Shown here: in pieces, positions 7,762-16,105 of the stretch | Position numbering within the stretch: position 1 is the stretch's first letter | Layout of the letters: every line of letters begins with the position of its first letter | Assembly (NCBI GenBank): GCA_943367595.1 | Contig: CALRJS020000009.1 | Location: 38,351-102,350, forward strand | Source: MW101C3 sp943367595 | GTDB taxonomy: Bacteria > Cyanobacteriota > Cyanobacteriia > PCC-6307 > Cyanobiaceae | Direction of reading: 5' to 3' | DNA: 64,000 nucleotides | Notes under the pieces: generated by a model | Databases searched by the model: none | Seen by the model: the letters and a program-made list of their open reading frames with translations, nothing else | What the model was told of the DNA's origin: nothing | Made by a program: the position numbers and the translations under genes

Positions 7762-8415
7762 CTACGGCTCAGCCTCCGGGGCTGCAGAGGGTGCCGGGGC
7801 GCCGGCGCCGGCCCCCTCCTCCAGCGCTTCCTCACGGGCCCGCACCTCGCTCGGATCGGGCAGCAGATCCTCCTCCTGCAGCATCGGGAAGCTCTCCTGC
7901 TTCACCTGGTCCGCGCGGCGGGGCGGCTCGGTCCACTCCCAGCGGCTGCGCGGGGCGCGCGCCTGGCAGAGCGCCTCCAGTTCGCGCTGCAGCGCCCGGC
8001 GCACATCGCCGCGCGCCACCACCTCAAAGAACTCCTGGCGGGTCGCCAGGCCGGAGCTGAACGGCGCGCTGCCGTTGCCGTTGAACAGACGGGGCGGGTC
8101 CGGCAACCAGCGCGGCCGGCAGACCCCCCGCTGGCGGGTGTCGGTCTCGAGCCACAGGTGCACACCGAAGCCATCGGGCTGATTCACCACCGCCAGGCCG
8201 TCGTGGGGCTGACGGCGCTGCAGGGGGAAGATCCGCCAGCTGGCCCTGTTGGTGGCGGGAACACAACTCGCCAGCAGGGAAGACGTCACCAACAACGTCA
8301 CCACCACTAGCGCCAACGGCCGCAGCAAGGGGCGCCTTGGCGACCAGCGCGCCGCTTTCAGCCACGCCGGCAGCGCCACGAGACGGCGCCATGAGGACAA
8401 GCGCCATGAAGACAT
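7762..8415 (-). CDS. Putative lipoprotein, unknown function
   Basis: 217 residues from ATG at 8415. A basic N-terminus is followed by a hydrophobic stretch (PLALVVVTLLVTSSLLASC) ending in a lipobox-like LASC, so export as a lipoprotein is likely. The mature part contains GFGVHLWLETD, a basic central segment (RREFFEVVARGDVRRAL-like) and an acidic C-terminus rich in Glu, Ala and Pro. No family was recognised. It ends 4 bp from the convergent phosphopantetheinyl transferase gene and is divergent from the redoxin gene at 8522. Confidence 0.6.
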   Translation of the reverse strand: MSSWRLSSWRRLVALPAWLKAARWSPRRPLLRPLALVVVTLLVTSSLLASCVPATNRASWRIFPLQRRQPHDGLAVVNQPDGFGVHLWLETDTRQRGVCRPRWLPDPPRLFNGNGSAPFSSGLATRQEFFEVVARGDVRRALQRELEALCQARAPRSRWEWTEPPRRADQVKQESFPMLQEEDLLPDPSEVRAREEALEEGAGAGAPAPSAAPEAEP

Positions 8416-8521
8416 CGGGAGGCTCACGCAGGCGAACCGGGGGGCGCCGATCCTGCCCCAGTGGCGGCGCCGGCGCGGACGCCACAATCACAGCGGAAGT
8501 CCCGCCGCGGAGCCTGGCGCC

Positions 8522-9097
8522 ATGGCCCTCACCCCCTCCACGATGCTGCCGCTGGGCACGGCCCTGCCCCCGTTCCAGCTCGCCGATCTCGATGGCCGCG
8601 TCCACGACAGCGCCGCCCTGCCGCCCCAGCCGCTGCTGGTGCTGTTCCTCTGCGCCCACTGTCCGTTCGTGAAGCACATCGAGCCGGAGCTCACGCGGCT
8701 CGAGCGCGACTACAGCAACCGGGTGGTGATCCTGGCGATCGCCAGCAACAGCGTCCGCACCCACCCCGAGAACGGCCCGGAGGGGCTGAACGACCAACGC
8801 CGGCGGCACGGCTGGCGCTTCCCCTACCTGCTGGACAGCGACCAGAACGTGGCTCGGGCCTTCCACGCCGCCTGTACCCCCGACCTCTATCTGTTCGGCG
8901 CAGGCCACCGGCTCGTTTATCGCGGCCAGCTCGATGCCAGCCGCCCGGGAACGGGCCAGGCCGCGGACGGCAGCAGCCTGCGAGAGGCGCTCAATGCGGT
9001 GCTTGCCGGCCAGACTCCTGACCCCGATCAGCGGCCCGCCATCGGCTGCAACATCAAGTGGCACCCTGGCCAGGCGCCCCCTGGAACCGACGGCTGA
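8522..9097 (+). CDS. Thioredoxin-fold redoxin (AhpC/TSA-like)
   Basis: 191 residues with a thioredoxin/peroxiredoxin fold. The segment LLVLFLCAHCPFVKHIEPEL (about 38-57) contains a CxxC-type active site (CAHC). It is followed by a beta strand VVILAIASNSV and the C-terminal AIGCNIKWHPG typical of this thioredoxin-like subfamily. Such proteins are thiol oxidoreductases of undefined substrate. ATG at 8522 is chosen because an upstream extension would run through the divergent promoter. The gene is 19 bp upstream of the DegT aminotransferase, probably co-transcribed. Confidence 0.8.
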   Translation: MALTPSTMLPLGTALPPFQLADLDGRVHDSAALPPQPLLVLFLCAHCPFVKHIEPELTRLERDYSNRVVILAIASNSVRTHPENGPEGLNDQRRRHGWRFPYLLDSDQNVARAFHAACTPDLYLFGAGHRLVYRGQLDASRPGTGQAADGSSLREALNAVLAGQTPDPDQRPAIGCNIKWHPGQAPPGTDG

Positions 9098-9116
9098 GGG
9101 GATTAAGGTTGCCCGC

Positions 9117-10361
9117 ATGCAGGTGCCCCCCTTCGATCTCACCGAGCAACTTCATCAGCTTGGTGAAGGCCTCGAAGACGCCGTTCTGCAGGTGTTGCGC
9201 AGCGGCCAGTACATCGGGGGGGCCAGGATTGCCGCCTTCGAGCAACAGTTCGCCGCTGTCTGCGCCAGCCCCCACGCCATCGGCTGCAACAGCGGCACCG
9301 ACGCTCTGGTGCTGGCCCTCCGAGGCCTGGGGATCGGTCCTGGCGATGAGGTCATCACCAGTTCGTTCAGCTTCTTCGCCACCGCCGAAGCGATCAGCAG
9401 CGTGGGCGCCACGCCGGTGTTCGTGGATGTGGAGGAAAGCTCCTATCTGATCGATCTCGACCGGATCGAGGCGGCGATCACGCCCGCCACCCGTGCCCTG
9501 ATGCCGGTGCACCTGTTTGGCCGTCCGGTCGACATGGAGCGGATCACCGCGATCGCCGCAGTGCATGGCCTGAAGGTGATCGAAGACTGCGCCCAGGCCA
9601 CCGGCGCCAGCTGGGCGGGGCAACCGGTGGGCAGCTGGGGCGACGCGGGCTGCTTCAGCTTCTTCCCCACCAAGAACCTCGGTGGTGCCGGTGATGGCGG
9701 CGCTGTGCTCTGCAGCGACCCCGAGCTGGCCCAGCGCATCCGCGAGCTGGCCGTGCACGGCATGCCGGAGCGCTACCTGCACACCTCACTGGGCTACAAC
9801 AGCCGCCTCGACGCTCTCCAGGCCACGGTGCTGGCCGTGAAGCTGCCCCATCTGGAGCGCTGGATCGAGCGCCGCCGCCAGCTGGCCGCCACCTACCAGC
9901 AAGAGCTGGCGGGACTGGCCGGAATCACCCTGCCCGAGCCCGGGCCCGAGGGGCACAGCTGGAACCAGTTCGTGGTGCGCGTCCCGTTCTGCCCGGCGGG
10001 TGCAAGCAGCTGCGGCGGCAGCTGCGCCCCCTCCAGCAACAGCGCCACCTACGGCCTGCCTGAAAGCTGCTGCCGCGACTGGCTGAAGCAGGAGCTGGCC
10101 GTCGCCGGCGTCAACACGATCATTTACTACCCGATTCCGATTCACCGCCAGCCGGCCTACGCCCAGCTGGGCTACGGCCCCGGCAGCCTGCCGGCCACCG
10201 AACGGCTCACCTCCCAGGTGCTCAGCCTGCCGATCTTCCCCGAACTCACCGCCGAGCAGCAGCAAGCGGTGATCACAGCCCTGCGCCAGCTGGCAGGCAC
10301 GTCAGCGGCCCCAGTGGCCGCCACTGCCTCTGCCGAGTCGCGCGCTCAGGTGCGGGTCTGA
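9117..10361 (+). CDS. DegT/DnrJ/EryC1/StrS aminotransferase with Cys-rich insert
   Basis: 414 residues of the sugar aminotransferase family, PLP enzymes that aminate nucleotide-linked keto-sugars. The PLP site is FFPTKNLGGAGDGG with the Schiff-base lysine at 186; GCNSGTDALVLALRGLGIGPGDEVI and IEDCAQATGA are diagnostic. An unusual Cys/Ser/Gly-rich insert at about 291-320 (cysteines 292, 299, 303, 318, 319) precedes the conserved YYPIPIHRQPAY block. ATG at 9117 gives the usual short lead before the fold. It may contribute amino-sugars to surface polysaccharide, but no partner genes adjoin it. Confidence 0.85.
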   Translation: MQVPPFDLTEQLHQLGEGLEDAVLQVLRSGQYIGGARIAAFEQQFAAVCASPHAIGCNSGTDALVLALRGLGIGPGDEVITSSFSFFATAEAISSVGATPVFVDVEESSYLIDLDRIEAAITPATRALMPVHLFGRPVDMERITAIAAVHGLKVIEDCAQATGASWAGQPVGSWGDAGCFSFFPTKNLGGAGDGGAVLCSDPELAQRIRELAVHGMPERYLHTSLGYNSRLDALQATVLAVKLPHLERWIERRRQLAATYQQELAGLAGITLPEPGPEGHSWNQFVVRVPFCPAGASSCGGSCAPSSNSATYGLPESCCRDWLKQELAVAGVNTIIYYPIPIHRQPAYAQLGYGPGSLPATERLTSQVLSLPIFPELTAEQQQAVITALRQLAGTSAAPVAATASAESRAQVRV

Positions 10362-10421
10362 GCAAGGCACCGCCCTGCTCCCCCACCCAGTGCCCCAGCA
10401 CCAGCAAGCGCAGCCAACGAT

Positions 10422-11948
10422 TCAGCCCAGCCCGGCATAGAGCGCCTTGAAGCGCGCCTGCTGCTGCTTGTGGTCCACGATCGGTGCGGGGTAACCCCTC
10501 CGCTCCAGTGGCGCGATCGCCCCGCTGATCAGATCGGCAGTGGCCACATGCGCCAGTTCCGGCAGCCAACGGCGGATGTACTGAGCCTCGGGATCAAAGC
10601 GGGCCGCCTGGGTGAAGGGATTGAAGATGCGCAGGGGTTTGGGATCCATGCCGCTGCTGGCGCTCCACTGCCAGCCCCCATTGTTGGCAGCCAGATCCCC
10701 GTCCACCAGCAGGCGCATGAACTGGCGTTCGCCCCAGCGCCAGTCGCAGATCAGATCCTTCACCAGAAAGGAGGCCACGATCATGCGGCAGCGGTTGTGC
10801 ATCCAGCCGCTCGTGTTCAGCTGCCGCATCGCCGCATCCACGATCGGCACGCCGGTGAGGCCCGCGCACCAGGCCTCGAAACGGCCGGTGTCGTTCTCCC
10901 AGGGAAACCGGCGCCACTGGGGGCGATAGGGCCCTTCAGCCAGCTCGGGAAAGTGAAACAGGGCCTGTTGGTAGAACTCGCGCCAGGCCAGTTCCTGCTC
11001 CCACACCGTGATCGCCTGCAGGTCCTCGTCGCTGCGGGCGCGGGGCCGCTGCTGCTGGGCCGCCGCCCAGGCCTGCCGCGGGCTGAGCGTGCCGAACTTG
11101 AGGGCCGCGCTCAGGCCGGAGGTGCCCGCCTCGCCGGGCAGATTGCGGCCGGGTTCGTACCGCAGCAGGGCACCATCAGCAAAGCGGGCCAGCTGATCAG
11201 CGGCAGCGGCTTCTCCCGGACGGCAAGGGCAAAGCTCGGCGCCGGCGAAGCCGGCGGTGCTGGCAAGGCCGGCAGTGACGGCAAGGCCAAGAGCAGCGGC
11301 GCTGTCGCCGGGCGCAGGCACGGCGTCCAGAAGCGGCAGGCACGCCCAGAGGGCCTGGCCGCGGGCGGGCAGGGCGGCGGGATCGAGGGCCAGCAAGCCG
11401 CTGGGAGCGGCCACCGGCGCCAGCTGCGGCGCGGGGCCCGCCGTCTCCCCCGGGCCAGCGGGCTCCAGCCGGCGCCGCCAGGCACGGAAGAACGGCCCGT
11501 ACACCCGGTAGGGAGCACCACCGCCGGTGAAGAGGCTGTCGGGGGCAACCAGCAGCTGATCCCAGCCCGCCAGCACCTTCAGCCCGTCCCGTTGCAGCGC
11601 GCTGGCGACACGGCGGTCGCGCTCGCGGCCGAAGGGTTCCACATCACGGTTCCAGGCAACCACCTCCGCGCCGATCGCCAGCGCCAGCTGGGGCAGCAGC
11701 TCGGCTGGATCCCCCCGCAGCAGCAGCAGCCGGCTGCCGGCCTCACGCCAGCGCTGCTCCAGCTCCCGCAGGCTTTCCAGCAGAAACCACAGCCGCGCCG
11801 GGGCCAGGTCGCTGGCCTCCAGCAGGGCCGGATCGAGCACGAACACGCCGGTCACGGCGGGCGTGGCGCGGGCGGCGGCCGCCAGGCCGAGATTGTCGGC
11901 CAGCCGCAGGTCGCGGCGGTGCCAGAACAGCCAGCGGGGCGGGGTCAT
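10422..11948 (-). CDS. phrB: Deoxyribodipyrimidine photolyase (class I)
   Basis: 508 residues. CPD photolyases use FADH- and blue light to split pyrimidine dimers. The N-terminal alpha/beta antenna domain starts LFWHRRDLRLADN and runs to about residue 175. An Ala/Pro/Gly-rich interdomain stretch (about 175-235) is longer than usual. The FAD domain shows GEAGTSGLSAALKFG, WEQELAWREFYQQAL, GWMHNRCRMIVASFLVKDL and LLVDGDLAANNGGWQW. The C-terminal YPAPIVDHKQQQARFKALY is typical. It is the last gene of the DnaJ-like, folK, Nudix, photolyase series, 21 bp after the Nudix gene. Confidence 0.93.
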   Translation of the reverse strand: MTPPRWLFWHRRDLRLADNLGLAAAARATPAVTGVFVLDPALLEASDLAPARLWFLLESLRELEQRWREAGSRLLLLRGDPAELLPQLALAIGAEVVAWNRDVEPFGRERDRRVASALQRDGLKVLAGWDQLLVAPDSLFTGGGAPYRVYGPFFRAWRRRLEPAGPGETAGPAPQLAPVAAPSGLLALDPAALPARGQALWACLPLLDAVPAPGDSAAALGLAVTAGLASTAGFAGAELCPCRPGEAAAADQLARFADGALLRYEPGRNLPGEAGTSGLSAALKFGTLSPRQAWAAAQQQRPRARSDEDLQAITVWEQELAWREFYQQALFHFPELAEGPYRPQWRRFPWENDTGRFEAWCAGLTGVPIVDAAMRQLNTSGWMHNRCRMIVASFLVKDLICDWRWGERQFMRLLVDGDLAANNGGWQWSASSGMDPKPLRIFNPFTQAARFDPEAQYIRRWLPELAHVATADLISGAIAPLERRGYPAPIVDHKQQQARFKALYAGLG

Positions 11949-11969
11949 CGCAACAGCTCCTGCACCGCT

Positions 11970-12530
11970 TCAGCAACCCAGCAGCTGACGGGCGCGGAAC
12001 CAGGCGGTCACGCTCTTGCCATCCAGGGCCTCATCGCCGCTGGCCAGGGCCGCATCAAGGGCCTGCGGCTCCATCAGCAGCACCTCCATGTCCTCGTCGT
12101 CATCGCCGGCGGGTGGCTGCTGCAGGGGCGTGAGGGCGCGGGCCAGAAACAGGTGGATCACCTCATCGGAATAGCCGGGGCAGGGCAACATCAGGCCCAG
12201 CGAATCCCAGCGGCTGGCGCTGTAGCCCGCTTCCTCCGCCAGTTCCCGCTGCATCGAAGCCAACGGGTCCTCGCCGTCTTCCAGGGTGCCGGCAGGGAAC
12301 TCAAGGATGCGCCGTTCCACCGCGAAGCGGTACTGGCGCAGGATCACCACGCGGCCGTCATCGAGCACGGGCACCGCCAGCGACGCGCCGGGGTGGCGGA
12401 TGATCCCGTAGGTGCCTTCCACGCCTTTGGGCAGCACCACCCGGTTGAGCTCAAAGCGGATCTTGCGGGCATCGAGAGCCCCCACCGTGGCCAGATGGGT
12501 GGAGGGCTCAGGGGGCGGCAAGGGGGCCAT
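11970..12530 (-). CDS. Nudix hydrolase (ADP-ribose pyrophosphatase-like)
   Basis: 186 residues. The Nudix box spans residues 81-103 with all key positions (Gly81, Glu87, Arg95-Glu96, Glu99-Glu100, Gly102), the Mg-dependent pyrophosphatase site. VVILRQYRFAVERRILEFPAG upstream of the box is characteristic of the ADP-ribose/NUDT5-like branch. The start (ATG 12530) lies inside the 3' end of folK, overlapping by 23 bp in another frame, so expression is probably coupled. Confidence 0.9.
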   Translation of the reverse strand: MAPLPPPEPSTHLATVGALDARKIRFELNRVVLPKGVEGTYGIIRHPGASLAVPVLDDGRVVILRQYRFAVERRILEFPAGTLEDGEDPLASMQRELAEEAGYSASRWDSLGLMLPCPGYSDEVIHLFLARALTPLQQPPAGDDDEDMEVLLMEPQALDAALASGDEALDGKSVTAWFRARQLLGC

Positions 12531-13278
12531 GCACGGCGCGCTGCGGGCTTCCAGTGTGACCGTCTGCCGCCACTGGCGCGGTGTCGGGCCAGCCCGGCAC
12601 CCCCGCCAGCGCCCGCGGCGGGGGCTCGGCGCCGCGACGCAGGGCAGCGGCCAGCAGCTCCGCCGCCGTGGCCGCCCCGCCAGGCGGGATCAGCAGCGGA
12701 TCGAGGGCCGCGAGCGGGGCCAGCACGAAGGCCCGCTCGCGCAGGCGCGGGTGGGGCAAGGTGAGCGTGGCCGTGCCGCAGACCTGGCGGCCGCACCAGA
12801 GCAGGTCGAGGTCGAGGGTGCGCGGCCCCCAGTGCACCGAGCGCTCACGGCCGAAGGCGGCTTCCAGACGCTGCAACCGCCGCAACAGCTCCTCGGCAGC
12901 GGGCCAGGGCGCGTGAGCGGCGGGCGCTGCGGCTGGCAGAGCGGATGCACAGGCAGACGCACTGGCAGAAGACGCTGCGGCTGGCAGAGCGGAGGTCGTC
13001 ACGGCAGACCCGGTGGCGGGCAGAGGGCTGTGGTGAACCAGCAGCACAGCATTGAGATAAGGCGGCTGACCAGGCGGTCCCCCCACCGGCGCGGTGCGAA
13101 AGAGCGGTGACCAGTGCAGTTGCAGCCGGGCCTGCGGCACCCCCAGCGGCGGCGTGCCGGCCCAGGCCACCAGTTCAGCGGCCAGCAGAGGGCGCACCGC
13201 CGCCAGGGTGGCACCGGGGTCGTCGAGATTGGCCCCGAGCGCAATCGCGAGCGTGCGCTCGCAGGGGCCGTGCGGCAC
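12508..13278 (-). CDS. folK: 2-amino-4-hydroxy-6-hydroxymethyldihydropteridine pyrophosphokinase
   Basis: 256 residues; HPPK activates the pterin for folate synthesis. RTLAIALGANLDDP at the N-terminus, GGPPGQPPYLNAVLLV, the catalytic HWGPRTLDLDLLW block and TLPHPRLRERAFVLAPL are diagnostic. An Ala/Ser-rich insert (about 90-125) interrupts the fold after strand 3 and makes the protein much longer than the usual 160-190 residues; the C-terminal about 45 residues are also extra. The start is GTG at 13278, 8 bp after the DnaJ-like gene. Confidence 0.9.
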   Translation of the reverse strand: MPHGPCERTLAIALGANLDDPGATLAAVRPLLAAELVAWAGTPPLGVPQARLQLHWSPLFRTAPVGGPPGQPPYLNAVLLVHHSPLPATGSAVTTSALPAAASSASASACASALPAAAPAAHAPWPAAEELLRRLQRLEAAFGRERSVHWGPRTLDLDLLWCGRQVCGTATLTLPHPRLRERAFVLAPLAALDPLLIPPGGAATAAELLAAALRRGAEPPPRALAGVPGWPDTAPVAADGHTGSPQRAVHGPLAAP

Positions 13279-13286
13279 GCGGGGGA

Positions 13287-13730
13287 TCAGTAGAGGTCGG
13301 AGCGGCGGCGCTCCTCCGGCCGCTCCAGCGGGGTGTCGCCATCGCGGCCGAGCAGCAGGTCCCGGGCGCCGTTCACCAGCTGCATGGTGTCGTGGGCGCC
13401 GCCGCGATCGGGGTGGTGCTCGGCTGCAGCCAGCTTCCAGGCCCGGTTCACCTGCTCCACGCTGAGGCGTCCGGACAGGGGCAGATGCAGACGCTGGCGG
13501 GCCACGATCGCCTCCACATCCGGGTGCTTGCCGAGCGGGCCCCAGTCGGCGCGGCTGAGCCCCTTGCGCCGCTTGTTGCCGCCGCGGGAGGCCTTGTTGG
13601 CACTGGCACCAGCGCCGCCGCCACCCCCGAAGCCGCGCGCCGCAGCGGCGCCCGCCTCGGCGGCGTTCCGGCGCGACGCCTTGGATTCATTGGTGCGGCC
13701 AGGACGATCGACCCGGGACAACATCACCAT
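13287..13730 (-). CDS. Small J-domain protein
   Basis: 147 residues. The C-terminal half is a J-domain: helix II VNRAWKLAAAEHHPDRGG with the HPD tripeptide, then a helix III (DTMQLVNGARDLLL). J-domains stimulate Hsp70 ATPase. The N-terminal half is basic and Gly/Ala-rich (ARGFGGGGGAGASANKASRGGNKRRKG) without the G/F-zinc-finger arrangement of DnaJ, so this is a specialised DnaJ-like cofactor. It heads the minus-strand folK-Nudix-photolyase series and is divergent from chlD. Confidence 0.8.
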   Translation of the reverse strand: MVMLSRVDRPGRTNESKASRRNAAEAGAAAARGFGGGGGAGASANKASRGGNKRRKGLSRADWGPLGKHPDVEAIVARQRLHLPLSGRLSVEQVNRAWKLAAAEHHPDRGGAHDTMQLVNGARDLLLGRDGDTPLERPEERRRSDLY

Positions 13731-13939
13731 GGAGGGGCCGCAGCGGTAGCAGAAAGAAATGCCAGGCGTGCGGATATCCCGCCCTGCCTCGTTGCAAAAG
13801 TGTAGGTTCTGCTGGCCACACGGCTGTTCGCCGCAGCACCCACAGCTGCAGCCGCGGCCAAAGGCACAGGCACAGGCACAGGCACCAGTGGCGCAGCACC
13901 GTCAGCGAGACTGAGCCTCCTTCCTCCAGCCTCTGCCCC

Positions 13940-16054
13940 ATGGTCGTCAGCGGGTCCGCTGCCACTCCGGCCGCCGCCGGCGCCGCCGCACGCGCCTTTC
14001 CGCTCGCCGCGATCACCGGGCACGGCACCTTGAAGCTGGCCCTGCTGCTGGCGGCGGTGGATCCAGGGCTCGGTGGGGTGGTGATCGCCGGGGGCCGCGG
14101 CACCGGCAAGTCGGTGCTGGCCCGCGGGCTGCATGCACTCCTGCCGCCGATCGATGTGCTCGATCTGGGCGAGGGAGTGAGCAGCCGCAACGTGGATCCG
14201 CAGCGGCCCGACGACTGGGATGCCGCCATCCATGAGCGCATCACGGCACGCGGAGGCGATCCCAGCGGCGCCGATCCCACCGCTCTGCTCCCCACCCGGG
14301 TGATTCCCGCCCCCTTCGTGCAGGTGCCCCTCGGCGTCACCGAAGACCGGCTGCTGGGGGCGGTGGATGTGGCCGCCTCGCTGAGCAGCGGCACGCCGGT
14401 GTTCCAGCCCGGGCTGCTGGCGGAGGCCCACCGCGGCGTCCTGTACGTCGACGAACTCAACCTGCTCGATGACGGCATCACCAACCTGCTGCTGGCGGCG
14501 GTGGGCTCCGGCATCAACCGGATCGAGCGCGAGGGGCTGAGCCTGGTGCACCCCTGCCGCACCCTGCTGATCGCCACCTACAACCCCGAGGAGGGGGCGG
14601 TGCGCGATCACCTGCTCGACCGCTTCGCCATCGCCCTGTCGGCCAACCAGCTGGTGAGCACGGAAGAACGGGTGACGATCACCCGCTCGGCCCTCGACCA
14701 TGGCGAATCCAGCGAAGCCTTCCGCTCCCGCTGGCAGGAGGAGACCGACGCCCTGGCCACCCAGCTGCTGCTGGCCCGCCAGTGGTTGAAGGATGTGGTG
14801 ATCGAGCGCGAGCAGATCCGCTACCTCGTCACCGAGGCGATCCGTGGCGGTGTGGAGGGGCACCGGGCCGAGTTGTATGCGGTGCGGGTCGCCCGGGCCC
14901 ATGCGGCGCTGAGCGGCCGCGACCGGGTGGAGGCCGACGACCTGCAGGTGGCCGTGCGCCTGGTGATCGCCCCGCGGGCCCTGCAGCTGCCGCCGCCCGA
15001 TCCCGACCAGCCGCTGGAGCCGCCGCCGCCGCCCCAGGCGGAGCAGCAGCCCCAGGAGCCGGAACCGCCCGAACCCCCCGAGGCCAGCGACGACGACGCC
15101 CCGGAGGAGGACCCGCCCGAAGACGACGACGACAGCCCCGACGACCAGGCGCCGCCGTCGATTCCGGAGGAATTCCTGCTCGATCCGGAGGCCACCGCCA
15201 TCGACCCCGACCTGCTGCTGTTCGCCGCTGCCCGTTCCCGTGGGGGCGGCAGCGGCAAGCGCTCCCTGGTGCAGAGCGAATCGCGCGGCCGCTACGTGAA
15301 GCCGATGCTGCCGCGCGGGCCCGTGCGCCGCATCGCCGTCGATGCCACCCTGCGGGCGGCGGCGCCGCACCAGAAGAGCCGCCGTGAGCGGGAACCGCAC
15401 CGCCGCGTGATCGTCGAAGACGGCGACCTGCGGGCCAAGCAACTGCAGCGCAAGGCAGGCGCCCTGGTGATTTTCCTGGTGGACGCCAGCGGCTCGATGG
15501 CGCTCAACCGCATGCAGAGCGCCAAGGGCGCCGTGATCCGGTTGCTCACCGAGGCCTACGAAAACCGCGACGAAGTGGCCTTGATCCCTTTCCGCGGCGA
15601 GCAGGCGGAGGTGCTGCTGCCCCCCACCCGCTCGATCACCGCGGCACGCCGCCGGCTGGAGCAGATGCCCTGTGGCGGCGGCTCACCGCTCGCTCATGGC
15701 CTGTCCCAGGCGGCGCGGGTGGGCGCCAATGCACTGTCCAAGGGCGATCTGGGCCAGGTGGTGGTGGTGGCGATCACCGACGGCCGCGGCAACGTGCCGC
15801 TGAGCCGCTCCCTGGGCCAGCCCCAGCTGGAGGGGGAGGAGCCGGTCGACCTGCGCGAGGAGGTGAAGGGGGTGGCGGCCCGCTACCGCGCCCTCGGCAT
15901 CAAGCTGCTGGTGATCGACACCGAGCGCAAGTTCATCGGCAGCGGCATGGGCAAGGAGCTGGCGGAAGCGGCCGGCGGTCGCTACGTGCAACTGCCCAAG
16001 GCCAGCGACCAGGCGATCGCCGCCATCGCCCTTGAGGCGCTCAACGCCTCCTGA
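13940..16054 (+). CDS. chlD: Magnesium chelatase subunit D
   Basis: 704 residues. With ChlI and ChlH it inserts Mg2+ into protoporphyrin IX, the first committed step of chlorophyll synthesis. An N-terminal AAA+ domain retains a Walker-type GGRGTGKS (51-58). A Pro/Glu/Asp-rich linker (about 352-405, PPPPPQAEQQPQEPEPPEPP then an acidic run) follows. The C-terminal von Willebrand A domain carries the MIDAS motif DASGSMAL (Asp515, Ser517, Ser519). Upstream 13731-13939 is the shared divergent promoter region, which includes a short GGCACA microsatellite at 13864-13886. Confidence 0.96.
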   Translation: MVVSGSAATPAAAGAAARAFPLAAITGHGTLKLALLLAAVDPGLGGVVIAGGRGTGKSVLARGLHALLPPIDVLDLGEGVSSRNVDPQRPDDWDAAIHERITARGGDPSGADPTALLPTRVIPAPFVQVPLGVTEDRLLGAVDVAASLSSGTPVFQPGLLAEAHRGVLYVDELNLLDDGITNLLLAAVGSGINRIEREGLSLVHPCRTLLIATYNPEEGAVRDHLLDRFAIALSANQLVSTEERVTITRSALDHGESSEAFRSRWQEETDALATQLLLARQWLKDVVIEREQIRYLVTEAIRGGVEGHRAELYAVRVARAHAALSGRDRVEADDLQVAVRLVIAPRALQLPPPDPDQPLEPPPPPQAEQQPQEPEPPEPPEASDDDAPEEDPPEDDDDSPDDQAPPSIPEEFLLDPEATAIDPDLLLFAAARSRGGGSGKRSLVQSESRGRYVKPMLPRGPVRRIAVDATLRAAAPHQKSRREREPHRRVIVEDGDLRAKQLQRKAGALVIFLVDASGSMALNRMQSAKGAVIRLLTEAYENRDEVALIPFRGEQAEVLLPPTRSITAARRRLEQMPCGGGSPLAHGLSQAARVGANALSKGDLGQVVVVAITDGRGNVPLSRSLGQPQLEGEEPVDLREEVKGVAARYRALGIKLLVIDTERKFIGSGMGKELAEAAGGRYVQLPKASDQAIAAIALEALNAS

Positions 16055-16105
16055 GCTAATCGCTCAAACTCAACGGCTCTGGATTTGCGGCGCTTCGTCA
16101 ACGCC

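Noticed and set aside
10470..12764. 764-codon plus-strand frame opposite the photolyase, Nudix and folK genes
   Set aside because: It spans three clear minus-strand genes with family motifs; the frame itself has no motif and is a GC-driven shadow.
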